DNA of 64,000 bases from Verrucomicrobia subdivision 3 bacterium UBA693 (GTDB lineage: Bacteria > Verrucomicrobiota > Verrucomicrobiia > Limisphaerales > UBA8199): NCBI GenBank assembly GCA_002298785.1, contig DBMR01000010.1:62001-126000 (forward strand), written 5' to 3'. Below, piece after piece: positions 34,840-43,271 of the stretch. A program made the translations under genes and the position numbers. The notes below the pieces were generated by a model, which ran no database searches, was not told the origin of the DNA, and saw only the letters and a list, made by a program, of their open reading frames with translations. How positions within the stretch are numbered: position 1 is the stretch's first letter; the number at the start of each line of letters is the position of its first letter.

Positions 34840-35838
34840 ATGAAACCATTTGAAACAGATTCTGCCATGAAAACTCTGCTCCACACTTTTTACCGAATGA
34901 CGGCCGGTTCCGTGCCGCAAAATCTCCGGAAGCACTTCATCCTGCTGGCGGCAGTCGCTATGCCTTGGGCTGCTGCCGCTGCTGATGCTCCAAGGACCTT
35001 TGCCTCCCCGGAAGAGGCGGTTACTGCTCTGGATGCCGCGGTGAAGGCCAAGGACAGCGAGGCGCTGCGGGCGATTTTCGGTTCTGCGGCAAAGAACTTT
35101 GAGAATCCTGATCGTGTCCAGGCCACGAATGAGTTCAATACGTTTGCCACCGCCATGGCGGAGACGAACCACCTGGTTTGGGAATCTCCGACCAAGGTGG
35201 TGCTCGAAGTGGGAAACGATGGCTGGCCCTTCCCGATCCCCATGGTCAAACAGGGGGCTCAGTGGCTGTTCGATACCCAGGCGGGCAAAGAAGAGATTCT
35301 GAACCGGCGGATCGGAAAAAACGAGTTGCGAACGCTGGAGGTGGTGCGGACCTACGTGGAGGCGCAGCGCGAATATGCGAGCGTTGATCGGAATGGCGAT
35401 CAGGTCCTCGAATACGCGCAGAAGCTCTTGAGCTCCGAAGGTTTGAAGGACGGTCTTTACTGGCCGCCGGAACTCGATGGCGAGATTAGCCCGTTCGGCC
35501 CTTTGGTGGCCGATGCACAGGACCAGGGCTACAGCCCGGGACGGAAAGCCGGGAAATCGGCGCCGGCGCCGTTCCACGGGTATTACTTCAAGGTCTTAAA
35601 ACGCCAGGGACGCAACGCGCCTGGCGGCAAGTACGACTACGTGATCAATGGTCGGATGATTGCCGGATTTGCCCTGGTGGCCTGGCCGGCCGAGTGGGGG
35701 CAGTCCGGGGTGATGACGTTTATTGTGAACCAGCAGGGACGAGTCTATCAAAAGGATTTGGGTCCGCAAACCTCGCGGCTGGCAGAACGGATGAAGACGT
35801 ATGATCCCGATCCCACCTGGCACTTGTCACCGAATTAA
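34840..35838 (+). CDS. DUF2950 family secreted protein
   Basis: The 332-residue product shows the DUF2950 sequence: RTFASPEEAVTALDAAVKAKD, a GQWLFDTQAGKEEILNRRIGKNEL-like segment, AQREYAS...GDQVLEYAQKLLSS, LYWPPELDGEISPFGPLVADA, PFHGYYFKVLKRQG, and MTFIVNQQGRVYQKDLG near the end. A signal peptide precedes it (about residues 30-48, LLAAVAMPWAAAAA). An in-frame ATG at 34867 would give a shorter leader and is equally possible. Role unknown; likely periplasmic. It follows the DUF3300 gene by 30 bases. Confidence 0.9.
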   Translation: MKPFETDSAMKTLLHTFYRMTAGSVPQNLRKHFILLAAVAMPWAAAAADAPRTFASPEEAVTALDAAVKAKDSEALRAIFGSAAKNFENPDRVQATNEFNTFATAMAETNHLVWESPTKVVLEVGNDGWPFPIPMVKQGAQWLFDTQAGKEEILNRRIGKNELRTLEVVRTYVEAQREYASVDRNGDQVLEYAQKLLSSEGLKDGLYWPPELDGEISPFGPLVADAQDQGYSPGRKAGKSAPAPFHGYYFKVLKRQGRNAPGGKYDYVINGRMIAGFALVAWPAEWGQSGVMTFIVNQQGRVYQKDLGPQTSRLAERMKTYDPDPTWHLSPN

Positions 35839-35861
35839 TCCACTGGGAACACATTCTAATC

Positions 35862-36680
35862 ATGAAGCGTAAAACCAAACCTGACCGGACTGCCGCTAAG
35901 CAAAAACCGCTAGACAACTGGGAACACAGTTGGCAGGAGCATTGGAGCAAAGTCGGGCTGCCCGGTTACGAGTTGCCGGTCGGCGGACCAGGCGGCGAGG
36001 AGCGGGAATTCCTGGGCAGTGCCCGGACATTTGCCGGTGAACAGAAACGGTTGCGTCGCATCAGCGACGAGTTTTCCCAAGCCTTCAAGGCGCTTTATCC
36101 TGTTGGTCCTGCGGTGACGGTGTTCGGTTCGGCCCGGTTCAAGGAAAACCATCCCTATTACAAACTGGCGCGTGCGGTTGGCGTGGAGTTGGCCAAAGCC
36201 GGTTTTGCGACGCTCACCGGCGGAGGTCCCGGGATCATGGAAGCCGCCAATCGTGGCGCTCACGAAGGCGGCGGCGCCAGCTATGGACTAAATATCATCC
36301 TGCCGCATGAGCAGTCGGCCAATCCGTATGTGGATAAGAGCATCGAGTTTCGTTACTTCTTCACGCGCAAGGTCTGCCTGGTAAAATACTCCTGTGCCTT
36401 CATCGTAATGCCTGGCGGGTTGGGCACGTTGGACGAGCTGTTCGAAGCGGCCACGCTGATCCAGTGTCAGAAGATTGGGCCTTTTCCCATTGTCCTGATG
36501 GGCGAGAAGTTCTGGGATGGGATGAGGAAATGGGGCCAGTTCATGATCAAGCAAGGTGTGTTCGCGCAGGAAGAAATCGGTTTCGGCCGCATCACTGACT
36601 CGCCCAAAGAGGCGGTCGACCTGATCGTGCGCAGCTTGCCGTCCGAGGTGAAGAACCGCCTGCAACCTTCCCCGGCATGA
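35862..36680 (+). CDS. LOG family (TIGR00730-like) nucleotide 5'-monophosphate phosphoribohydrolase-type protein
   Basis: The 272-residue product carries the LOG signatures GGGPGIMEAANRGAHEGGG and VMPGGLGTLDELFEA, with VTVFGSARF at the start of the Rossmann-like core (about residue 85). A charged N-terminal extension of about 75 residues precedes it. Members split the base from nucleoside monophosphates (cytokinin activation in plants, nucleotide salvage via PpnN in E. coli), or are misnamed lysine decarboxylases. Cytosolic. A GC-rich hairpin lies in the 110-base gap that follows. Confidence 0.92.
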   Translation: MKRKTKPDRTAAKQKPLDNWEHSWQEHWSKVGLPGYELPVGGPGGEEREFLGSARTFAGEQKRLRRISDEFSQAFKALYPVGPAVTVFGSARFKENHPYYKLARAVGVELAKAGFATLTGGGPGIMEAANRGAHEGGGASYGLNIILPHEQSANPYVDKSIEFRYFFTRKVCLVKYSCAFIVMPGGLGTLDELFEAATLIQCQKIGPFPIVLMGEKFWDGMRKWGQFMIKQGVFAQEEIGFGRITDSPKEAVDLIVRSLPSEVKNRLQPSPA

Positions 36681-36762
36681 GCCTTGGCTGGCGGTATGGC
36701 AGCCTGCGGTTATTCCAAACCCCCAGAGCGCTCAAGCGTTGGGCAGTTGCGGCTGCCTGGCC

Positions 36763-36781
36763 GCCGGGCAAGAAGCCCGGC
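36763..36781 (+). terminator. GC-rich hairpin after the LOG gene
   Basis: GCCGGGC (36763-36769), loop AAGAA, GCCCGGC (36775-36781) form a perfect 7-bp stem 82 bases after the LOG stop and 9 bases before the next start. No T run follows, so termination is uncertain. It may be an mRNA structure affecting the next gene. Confidence 0.4.
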
Positions 36782-36790
36782 CGTTAAAGT

Positions 36791-37438
36791 ATGAAATCAT
36801 CCAAACGTGTGCTCGAGCCTAACGAGCGGATTTCGGAGGTGCTGTTCGCCTTGATCATGGTCCTGACCTTCACCGGTTCTTTGAGTGTGGCGGAGGCCGG
36901 CCGGGAGGACATTCGGATTATGCTCCTGGGCGCACTCGGCTGCAACCTGGCCTGGGGCATTATTGACGGCGTGCTGTATTTGATGGGTTGCCTCGCGGAG
37001 AAGGGAAAACTGTCCGCCACTCTCCGTAGCGTGAGAAACACCGCTGACCCCAGTCGAGTGCAGCGCATGATTTCCCAGCTTCTGCCGGAACCGGTCGCCA
37101 ACGTGCTCCGTGCTGAGGAACTAACCTCGATTGGACAGCGGTTGAAGGAATTGCCAGAGCCGCCCGAGAAGTTTCGGCTGACGAGACAGGATTGGATGGG
37201 AGCGCTGGCAGTATTTCTCCTGGTGTTTCTTTGCACCTTCCCGGTCGTGATGCCGTTTGTCTTCATGCAGAATGCCCGGCTGGCGCTTCGGATTTCCAAC
37301 GGCATCGCCATTGCCATGCTCTTTGTGACAGGTATGGCTTATGGACGGAGTATCGGCCGCGGCTCCTGGGGTATGGGTATCTTTATGGTCGTGCTCGGGG
37401 CGATCCTGGTGGCTATCACCATTCTTTTAGGAGGTTAA
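36791..37438 (+). CDS. CCC1/VIT1-like membrane protein
   Basis: The 215-residue product has five predicted membrane helices: LFALIMVLTFTGSLSVAEAG, IMLLGALGCNLAWGIIDGVLYLMG, DWMGALAVFLLVFLCTFPVVMPFVF, LALRISNGIAIAMLFVTGMAYG and MGIFMVVLGAILVAITILLGG. Charged loops separate them. The 'E-R-I-S-E-V-L-F-A-L-I-M' start and 'GCNLAWGIIDGVLY' segment resemble the VIT1/CCC1 iron/manganese transporter family seen in bacteria. The assignment is moderate, and the substrate is unknown. Its stop codon overlaps an out-of-frame ATG two bases before the GTG start of the next gene, so the pair is coupled. Confidence 0.68.
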   Translation: MKSSKRVLEPNERISEVLFALIMVLTFTGSLSVAEAGREDIRIMLLGALGCNLAWGIIDGVLYLMGCLAEKGKLSATLRSVRNTADPSRVQRMISQLLPEPVANVLRAEELTSIGQRLKELPEPPEKFRLTRQDWMGALAVFLLVFLCTFPVVMPFVFMQNARLALRISNGIAIAMLFVTGMAYGRSIGRGSWGMGIFMVVLGAILVAITILLGG

Positions 37439-37439
37439 T

Positions 37440-38603
37440 GTGGAGTGGTTTGTTCGAAGAGTTCTCGTTGCGCTTTGTATAATTGTTTCGGCTTGCGGCA
37501 GCCTGACTGTCAGCGCCAATGAGTTGAGCGCGACGAATGGCCCCTCTGGGACGCCCTCGGCAGACGACGGTTGGCCGGACGCCAGCGCATTTCTGGAGAA
37601 GAAGTACGGCTTTCTTCCGATAATAATCCCAATTACTGAACCTGCGGTCGGTTATGGCGCCGCCGGCGGGCTCCTGTTTCTAAGCAAACCACTGTCCAGC
37701 GCCGAGGCCGGATTGGGCCGCCCCGACATGACAATGGTCGGTGGTTTGGGCACCGAGAATGGGACCTGGGCGACAGCGGTGGGGGACGTGCGCCACTGGT
37801 TTGACGACCGTGTGCAAACCGTGGCTGGTCTGGTGTATGCCTCGGCGAATCTGGACTTTTATGGTGTCGGCAAGGATTTAGGGCTGGAGGCGCATCCACT
37901 GCATTATAATCTTCGGCCGGCGGGAGGGATGCTTCAGGGAAAATACCGAATTGGCAATTCCAGGGTCTGGGCGGGGATGAGCTATGCCTTCGCCGCCACG
38001 CAGGTGGAGTTCAGCGCGCCGGAGGGCACTGCCGGGATACCCGACTTCCAGAGACACTCGAATGTTGGGGGCGTCACTCCGTCGTTCACTTACGACACCC
38101 GGGACAACATCTTCACACCATTGTCGGGCACCTATGTCGAGGCGACGGTTGGGCTCTTCAGCGAGGCCCTGGGTGGGGATGATGAGTTTCAAAGAGCAAG
38201 AGTTATCTTGATGCAGTATATCCCGCTATTCCCCCGGATTTACCTCGGGGTTCGGGTGGAGGGGGCGGCTAGCTTTGGGAACGAACCGTTTTACCTTCGT
38301 CCGTATATCAGCCTCCGTGGGGCCCCGGTGATGCGTTACCAGGGCGAGGAGGTCGCCCAGTTGGAGGCTGAGTTGCGGTGGCAGTTTTGGAAACGACTCA
38401 GCCTGGTAGGATTTGTCGGCGGTGGTGCGGCCTGGAATCATTTCGAGCGCTTTGATAGCACGCAGACCATTGTGACTGGCGGCACGGGAGTTCGCTACGA
38501 GTTAGCGCGGGCCTACGGCATCCACGTGGGAGTGGACCTGGCGTTCGCACCTGATAACACCGCCGTTTATATCCAGGTGGGCAGCGCCTGGGCACGACCA
38601 TGA
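37440..38603 (+). CDS. BamA/TamA-like outer-membrane beta-barrel protein
   Basis: The 387-residue product has a signal peptide (CIIVSACGSLTVSAN, about residue 27) followed by a barrel resembling the C-terminal Omp85/surface-antigen domain. Alternating strands occur throughout, and VRVEGAASFGNEPFYLRPYISLRGAPVMRYQGEEVAQLEAELRW is the region where Omp85 proteins have the LRGY-like loop. There are no POTRA repeats. The GTG start is supported by AGGAGG with 5-base spacing; the ATG two bases earlier is out of frame. Function in lipid or protein handling at the outer membrane is inferred. Confidence 0.78.
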   Translation: MEWFVRRVLVALCIIVSACGSLTVSANELSATNGPSGTPSADDGWPDASAFLEKKYGFLPIIIPITEPAVGYGAAGGLLFLSKPLSSAEAGLGRPDMTMVGGLGTENGTWATAVGDVRHWFDDRVQTVAGLVYASANLDFYGVGKDLGLEAHPLHYNLRPAGGMLQGKYRIGNSRVWAGMSYAFAATQVEFSAPEGTAGIPDFQRHSNVGGVTPSFTYDTRDNIFTPLSGTYVEATVGLFSEALGGDDEFQRARVILMQYIPLFPRIYLGVRVEGAASFGNEPFYLRPYISLRGAPVMRYQGEEVAQLEAELRWQFWKRLSLVGFVGGGAAWNHFERFDSTQTIVTGGTGVRYELARAYGIHVGVDLAFAPDNTAVYIQVGSAWARP

Positions 38604-38640
38604 TGTCAGGTTTGCCCATGCACAGCAGACCATCCTCGCC

Positions 38641-38657
38641 AGCCGTTACTGACGGCT
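38641..38657 (+). terminator. Weak hairpin after the BamA-like gene
   Basis: AGCCGT (38641-38646) and ACGGCT (38652-38657) pair around TACTG, 38 bases after the stop of the barrel gene. No T run follows, so this may only be a local mRNA structure. Confidence 0.3.
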
Positions 38658-38730
38658 CGTTAGCGAACGCGCGAGGGGTTAGCTCGGGCAGTGTTTTCGA
38701 TCCTGCCATTCTTTGTTTCGTAGTCGTGAT

Positions 38731-39441
38731 ATGATTACCCGGCCCGCAGACCTTCGTCTTTTAGACCTCATCGCTCCCGTTATGATGTTGCTCCTGCTGG
38801 GGCAGGGTGGGGGATCGGCGTTCGCGCAAGATCCTGCCGCCAGCGTCTCGACGGTGAGCACGAATCAGCCGACCGAAAAGGCAGAAACGCCGACTGAAAA
38901 GAGTTGGGCCTTTTCGACTTCGATATACGGCTACCTCGTGCCTGACAGCCGTGATTATGCCCAACCCACCGTGACAGCGGATCGCGGAGCGTTGCACCTC
39001 GAAGCGCGTTACAATTATGAGAACCTGGATACCGGCTCGATCTGGGTCGGCTACAACTTGAGTGGCGGCGAAAAGCTGGCTTGGGAAATCACCCCCATGC
39101 TGGGGGGCGTGATTGGCAACATGACCGGCGTCGCTCCGGGTTACAAAGGCTCGTTGAGTTGGTGGAAGCTCGAACTCTACAGCGAAGGGGAGTACGTCGC
39201 GGACGCCGGAGATTCGACCAAAAACTTTTTCTACAACTGGTCCGAGCTGACCATCTCGCCGCTGGACTGGTTCCGGGTTGGGATGGTGACTCAGCGTACG
39301 CGCGCGTACAGCTCTGACCGCGAGATTCAGCGGGGATTCCTGGTGGGCTTTTCTTATCGCAAAGTAAATTTCACGACGTATGTGTTCAATCCAGACGATA
39401 GCCGGCCAATCATCGTGCTTGCCGCCGGTGCCGAGTTTTAG
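38731..39441 (+). CDS. Secreted beta-rich protein, probably an outer-membrane barrel; function unknown
   Basis: The 236-residue product has a signal peptide (LLLLGQGGGSAFAQ, about residue 34) and a Thr/Pro/Glu linker. Amphipathic strands follow, with repeated aromatic residues (FSTSIYGYLVP, LHLEARYNYENLDTGSIWVGYNL, FLVGFSYRKVNFTTYVFNP), ending in phenylalanine (AAGAEF). A C-terminal aromatic residue is typical of barrels inserted by the BAM machinery. The ATG at 38731 is preferred over a TTG 18 bases upstream. No family is recognised. Confidence 0.7.
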   Translation: MITRPADLRLLDLIAPVMMLLLLGQGGGSAFAQDPAASVSTVSTNQPTEKAETPTEKSWAFSTSIYGYLVPDSRDYAQPTVTADRGALHLEARYNYENLDTGSIWVGYNLSGGEKLAWEITPMLGGVIGNMTGVAPGYKGSLSWWKLELYSEGEYVADAGDSTKNFFYNWSELTISPLDWFRVGMVTQRTRAYSSDREIQRGFLVGFSYRKVNFTTYVFNPDDSRPIIVLAAGAEF

Positions 39442-39521
39442 CTAATGACAGTAATTCCCAGTGTGGTCCTCGGCCGTCCGAGGCGGGATGACTGCCAGGT
39501 GAAAACATTTGAGCTCATATC

Positions 39522-40814
39522 ATGAAGCGACATCGCTACCGACTATCCAAGCAGGCGAATTGGTACCTGCCGCTGGCCTACGTTTTGGTGACGCTACTGC
39601 TGGGGATGGTTCTGCCCAGGCTGGAGCACCATTTTCTGCCCGGCTCGGTTTCCACGATGAGTGCGGCGGCGGCGATGTCGGTCTGCGCTTCGATTGCCTC
39701 GGGGATGCTGGCGCTCACTGGCATCGTGTTTTCTTTGGCGTTTGTCATGGTGCAATTCAGCGCCACGGCCTATTCGCCGCGGTTGGTGTTGTGGGTGGCT
39801 CGTGATCCTGTGGTGTCGCACGCGCTCGGGGTTTTCAGTGCGACCTTTCTGTATTCACTCCTGTTCCTGGCCTGGGTGGATCGGGAAGGCGCAAGCCGGG
39901 TGCCACTGCTGAGCGGGTGGCTGGTGTTTGGGTTGCTCCTCGCCAGCCTGGGTTTGTTCATTGCTTTGATCGAGCGGATTGGCGGCCTGCAAGTCAATCG
40001 CATGTTGAGCTTTACGGGAGATCGAGGCCGCGACGCGATTGAAGAGTTGTACCCCGACCTGGGTTTGGCGGCAGACAAACTGCCCCCGGCGGTCGATCAT
40101 GGATTGCCGTGCACGCAAACCCTGGTTCACCGTGGCGCGCCCCAGGCGATTCAGGCGATCAACTTCAATGCATTGGTGCAGCTTGCAGAAAAATCCGGGG
40201 CGGTGCTGGAAATGGGCGTGGCCGTCGGTGACACCGTCCTGGAGCGGACGCAGTTGGTGCGGGTTTGCGGTGCCAGCCAACCGCTGGACGAAGCGGCACT
40301 GAGGTTCGCCATCAAGATTGGTGAGGAACGCACCTTCGAACAGGATCCCAAATACGCGATTCGGTTGGTGGTGGACATCGCGATCAAAGCGCTTTCTCCG
40401 GCCATCAATGATCCGACCACGGCCGTGCAGGCCTTGGATCAAATTGAAGACTTGCTGCTGCGCCTGGGTTCGCGCCGTTTGGAGTCCGGGGTCTATTCGG
40501 ACTCCACTGGAAAGGTTCGATTGATCGTGCCTTCCCCGACCTGGGAAGATTATTTGCGGCTGGCATTGGATGAAATTCGGGCTTACGGCGCCGATAGCGT
40601 GCAAGTCATGCGGAGAATGACGGCGCTCATCAAGAACCTGGCTGCCGTCCTGCCCGAACCGCGCCGCGCGGCGCTCCGGCATTGGGAAAAGCGTGTGGAA
40701 GGCTCGATCGCCAGAACATTTGAGGATCTCGACGAGAAACGGGACGCTTCCGTCGCGGATCGCCAGGGACTGGGAGTCGGGCAAGCCAACACCGAGGAGC
40801 GCCGGAGTAAATGA
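39522..40814 (+). CDS. DUF2254 family membrane protein
   Basis: The 430-residue product has four N-terminal membrane helices (to about residue 155) including the conserved GMLALTGIVFSLAFVMVQFSATAYSPR segment. A large cytosolic part follows, with DEAALRFAIKIGEERTFEQDPKYAIRLVVDIAIKALSPAINDPTTAVQALDQIEDLL, the hallmark of DUF2254. The function of the family is unknown. It stands between two other envelope genes on the same strand, with gaps of about 80 bases on each side. Confidence 0.88.
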   Translation: MKRHRYRLSKQANWYLPLAYVLVTLLLGMVLPRLEHHFLPGSVSTMSAAAAMSVCASIASGMLALTGIVFSLAFVMVQFSATAYSPRLVLWVARDPVVSHALGVFSATFLYSLLFLAWVDREGASRVPLLSGWLVFGLLLASLGLFIALIERIGGLQVNRMLSFTGDRGRDAIEELYPDLGLAADKLPPAVDHGLPCTQTLVHRGAPQAIQAINFNALVQLAEKSGAVLEMGVAVGDTVLERTQLVRVCGASQPLDEAALRFAIKIGEERTFEQDPKYAIRLVVDIAIKALSPAINDPTTAVQALDQIEDLLLRLGSRRLESGVYSDSTGKVRLIVPSPTWEDYLRLALDEIRAYGADSVQVMRRMTALIKNLAAVLPEPRRAALRHWEKRVEGSIARTFEDLDEKRDASVADRQGLGVGQANTEERRSK

Positions 40815-40893
40815 ACCTCCGAGCTGAAAATTGGGAACTTTCGAGCGATGCTGACGGATCGACGACGTGTCAAGGTTGTGTTGCCATTGAAGT

Positions 40894-41589
40894 ATGAACT
40901 CTGAACCAAAGCTGCCCGCTTCGGAGACGGATGCGCTTTTGCGGCAAATTCTGAAAGCGGTCGAGCCCGCAAAGTCCAGGAGCCTGTTTGAAATCGCCTG
41001 CGCCATTATCCTGGCGCTGGCCACCACGGCGTCAGCCTGGTGCGCCTACCAGTCGAAGCTCTGGGGCGGCGCCCAGATGGCACGCGGCAACGCGGCCGTT
41101 CGCGCCAGTCGTGAGGAGGCCGTAGCCTCGCTGGCAGCCATGCAAGCGCGCGCCTTTGACGCCACGATGTTCATCAGTTACATGCAAGCTCGTTTTGAAC
41201 AGAACCAGGCGATGGAGAACTTCCTCCGGCAACGTTTTCGCCCTGAAATGAAAACGGCCGTGGAGGCGTGGCTCAACCAGGGGGCGACCACTAATCTTTC
41301 GGCGCCGCCGTCCCCCCTGCACCTGGCTGAGTATGTTCAGAAGGAAATTACGGAGATCAACCGATTGGAGGCCATTGCCGGAGAAGCGCAGGGCAGGGCG
41401 CAACAGGCCCGACAAGCCTCTGATAATTACGTTTTGCTCACCGTGCTGTTCGCTTCCGTGCTGTTCTTTGGCGGCATCGCTCGCGCTTTTGATGCGCGGT
41501 CGGTGCGCACGGTGCTCACGATCCTGGCCGTGCTCTTATTCCTGGGGACGTTGTGCGGATTGCTCACCATGCCGATCTGTCACGAATGA
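40894..41589 (+). CDS. Membrane protein of unknown function
   Basis: The 231-residue product has one N-terminal membrane helix (about 27-48, SLFEIACAIILALATTASAWCAYQS). A long, mostly helical soluble region follows (about 55-175, rich in Ala, Glu and Gln, probably coiled coil). Two C-terminal helices close it (NYVLLTVLFASVLFFGGIARAF and TVLTILAVLLFLGTLCGLLTM). The layout resembles uncharacterised DUF4337-like membrane proteins, but I would not assign it. It ends the long plus-strand run; a terminator-like hairpin lies 18 bases after its stop. Confidence 0.7.
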   Translation: MNSEPKLPASETDALLRQILKAVEPAKSRSLFEIACAIILALATTASAWCAYQSKLWGGAQMARGNAAVRASREEAVASLAAMQARAFDATMFISYMQARFEQNQAMENFLRQRFRPEMKTAVEAWLNQGATTNLSAPPSPLHLAEYVQKEITEINRLEAIAGEAQGRAQQARQASDNYVLLTVLFASVLFFGGIARAFDARSVRTVLTILAVLLFLGTLCGLLTMPICHE

Positions 41590-41607
41590 GGAACTTCACC
41601 GCCGCGC

Positions 41608-41627
41608 GTCGCCGTCGCGACATTTTT
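41608..41627 (+). terminator. Rho-independent terminator candidate at the end of the plus-strand run
   Basis: GTCGC (41608-41612), loop CGTC, GCGAC (41617-41621), then ATTTTT. A short but GC-only-closed stem with a T run sits in the 86-base gap between convergent genes. Confidence 0.6.
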
Positions 41628-41675
41628 GAATGCACGGTTGTAAGTGCGTGAGTGCTTTTGGAAAGTTCGGGTTGC

Positions 41676-43172
41676 CTATCGTTCCGGTGCCGCGGGCGAG
41701 GTGTGTTTGAGAAATCGGTTGGCCCAGGCGATGAAGTATTTCATGTTCGAGCGGTCCTCGTGGCCGCCATCATGCTGGCGCCAGGCCAGTTCCCCGTCGA
41801 CCAAGCCGGTATTCACCGGGGGCATGAGTGCGACGCGATAATCCTCCTTCACACCCAGGTCGCGCGCGCCGAGCAATCGGAATACCGGGCCGGCCGCCAC
41901 GGTGGCCATGAAACTCCCCTGCTGATCCAGCCACTGGGCATCGCCTCGTGCCGGAATGCCATAACTGATGAAAGTAAGCCGGGGAGCGCACAAGGCGATT
42001 AGTTGGTGAGCATCCACCTGCAGGTCGCCGGCGTTCTTGCTGCCAAAAGAAGCTTCTGCCGCGCCGAACTTCAGAAAATTTCCTGCCATCCAATGATATT
42101 CGCCGGAGCCGGTGAGGTTTTCCACCGCCTCCCCGAAATTGCGGCGGTGCAACTTCGCGCCGCCTTCGCCGGAAGAGCCCACCAGTGCCATGGCGAATCG
42201 CGGTTCAAAAGCCATGGTCACCAGGGCGGCCTTGCCGTAGCGTGACACGCCTTCGATCCCGACTTTCTTGGCATCCACGGCGGGATCGGTCTCCAGATAA
42301 TCGAGGCCGCGAGCGGCTCCCCAGGCCCAGGCGCGTAACGCACCCCAATCCTCGGGTTTGCGGGGTTGGCCCTGGTTGACGAGACCAATGATGCCTTTGG
42401 TCAGGCCCGCTCCAGTATCTGCTTGGACGCTGCCCGGAACGATGGTGGCGTAGCCCCAACCGGCGGCCAGCAGTTGTTCCGTTGAGGGTGGGTCCTTGTA
42501 GGGGCCGCCAAACTCGGGAAAGCGGGCGGTCGGTACAGGCGTGCCGGCCGGGCGCGGCATTCCGCTACCACCAAATCCACCAAACATCATGAGCACGGGC
42601 ACTGGACCTTTCGCCGGTTCAGGCACCACCAAGGTCATCCGAACTTCCACCGAGATCGATGGACAGGCTGAGTTGTCCACCCGTCCAACGAGTTGTTTGC
42701 CACTGGCCGAAAGGTTGCCGACCAAGCCAGCCGTGATGTTCGAGACGACGCTCCAGGTTACCTTCGGAATGTGCCTGGGCACGCGTCCGACGATTTCTCG
42801 TTCGAATTCCTCGACGATCTCCGGGCGGCGTTGTTGCCACCATTGCTCGGCGGTGGTGACTTGCTTTCCGTTTTTGAGGGTCAGGACCTCCGGTAGGTCG
42901 GGAAAGGGATTGGCCTTCGCGGGATCGTAATTTGCCGAGTTGGTCGCCCCCGGCTGCCCGCTGGGTCCGGGGCGCAGCCTTGTGATACCCAACTGGGCCA
43001 TCATGTTTTGATGATCCTGTTGAGCGGTCCATTCCAAGGGCGCAGGAACATTGCCGGGTGCTGTGACCACCGCGTTGGTCGCCTGGCCATGCAGTAACCA
43101 AGGCGCCAGCAAAAGGGAGAGAAAGCAGAACATCAAACCGGAGCGAACCAGCGCGCGCGCGGAGGTTTTCAT
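41676..43172 (-). CDS. Secreted CE15-like glucuronoyl esterase
   Basis: The 498-residue product has a signal peptide (LLLAPWLLHGQA, about residue 30) and the alpha/beta-hydrolase features of family CE15. The nucleophile motif is GVSRYGKAAL (serine in G-x-S-R-x-G-K), SSGEGG supplies the acidic region, and the catalytic histidine region is a WRQHDGGHED segment near the C-terminus. Glucuronoyl esterases cut the ester between lignin and glucuronoxylan glucuronic acid. It is the last gene of a four-gene minus-strand set with a DUF4838 protein, 99 bases downstream of that gene. Confidence 0.85.
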   Translation of the reverse strand: MKTSARALVRSGLMFCFLSLLLAPWLLHGQATNAVVTAPGNVPAPLEWTAQQDHQNMMAQLGITRLRPGPSGQPGATNSANYDPAKANPFPDLPEVLTLKNGKQVTTAEQWWQQRRPEIVEEFEREIVGRVPRHIPKVTWSVVSNITAGLVGNLSASGKQLVGRVDNSACPSISVEVRMTLVVPEPAKGPVPVLMMFGGFGGSGMPRPAGTPVPTARFPEFGGPYKDPPSTEQLLAAGWGYATIVPGSVQADTGAGLTKGIIGLVNQGQPRKPEDWGALRAWAWGAARGLDYLETDPAVDAKKVGIEGVSRYGKAALVTMAFEPRFAMALVGSSGEGGAKLHRRNFGEAVENLTGSGEYHWMAGNFLKFGAAEASFGSKNAGDLQVDAHQLIALCAPRLTFISYGIPARGDAQWLDQQGSFMATVAAGPVFRLLGARDLGVKEDYRVALMPPVNTGLVDGELAWRQHDGGHEDRSNMKYFIAWANRFLKHTSPAAPER

Positions 43173-43271
43173 AGTTACTTTTGCAGGATGTCGTTGATTG
43201 GCCCGAGTACCAACACTAAATCATGGAGCTGTGTCGCGGTTTCAGCCGCTTGCTGGGATTTCTAAAATCTG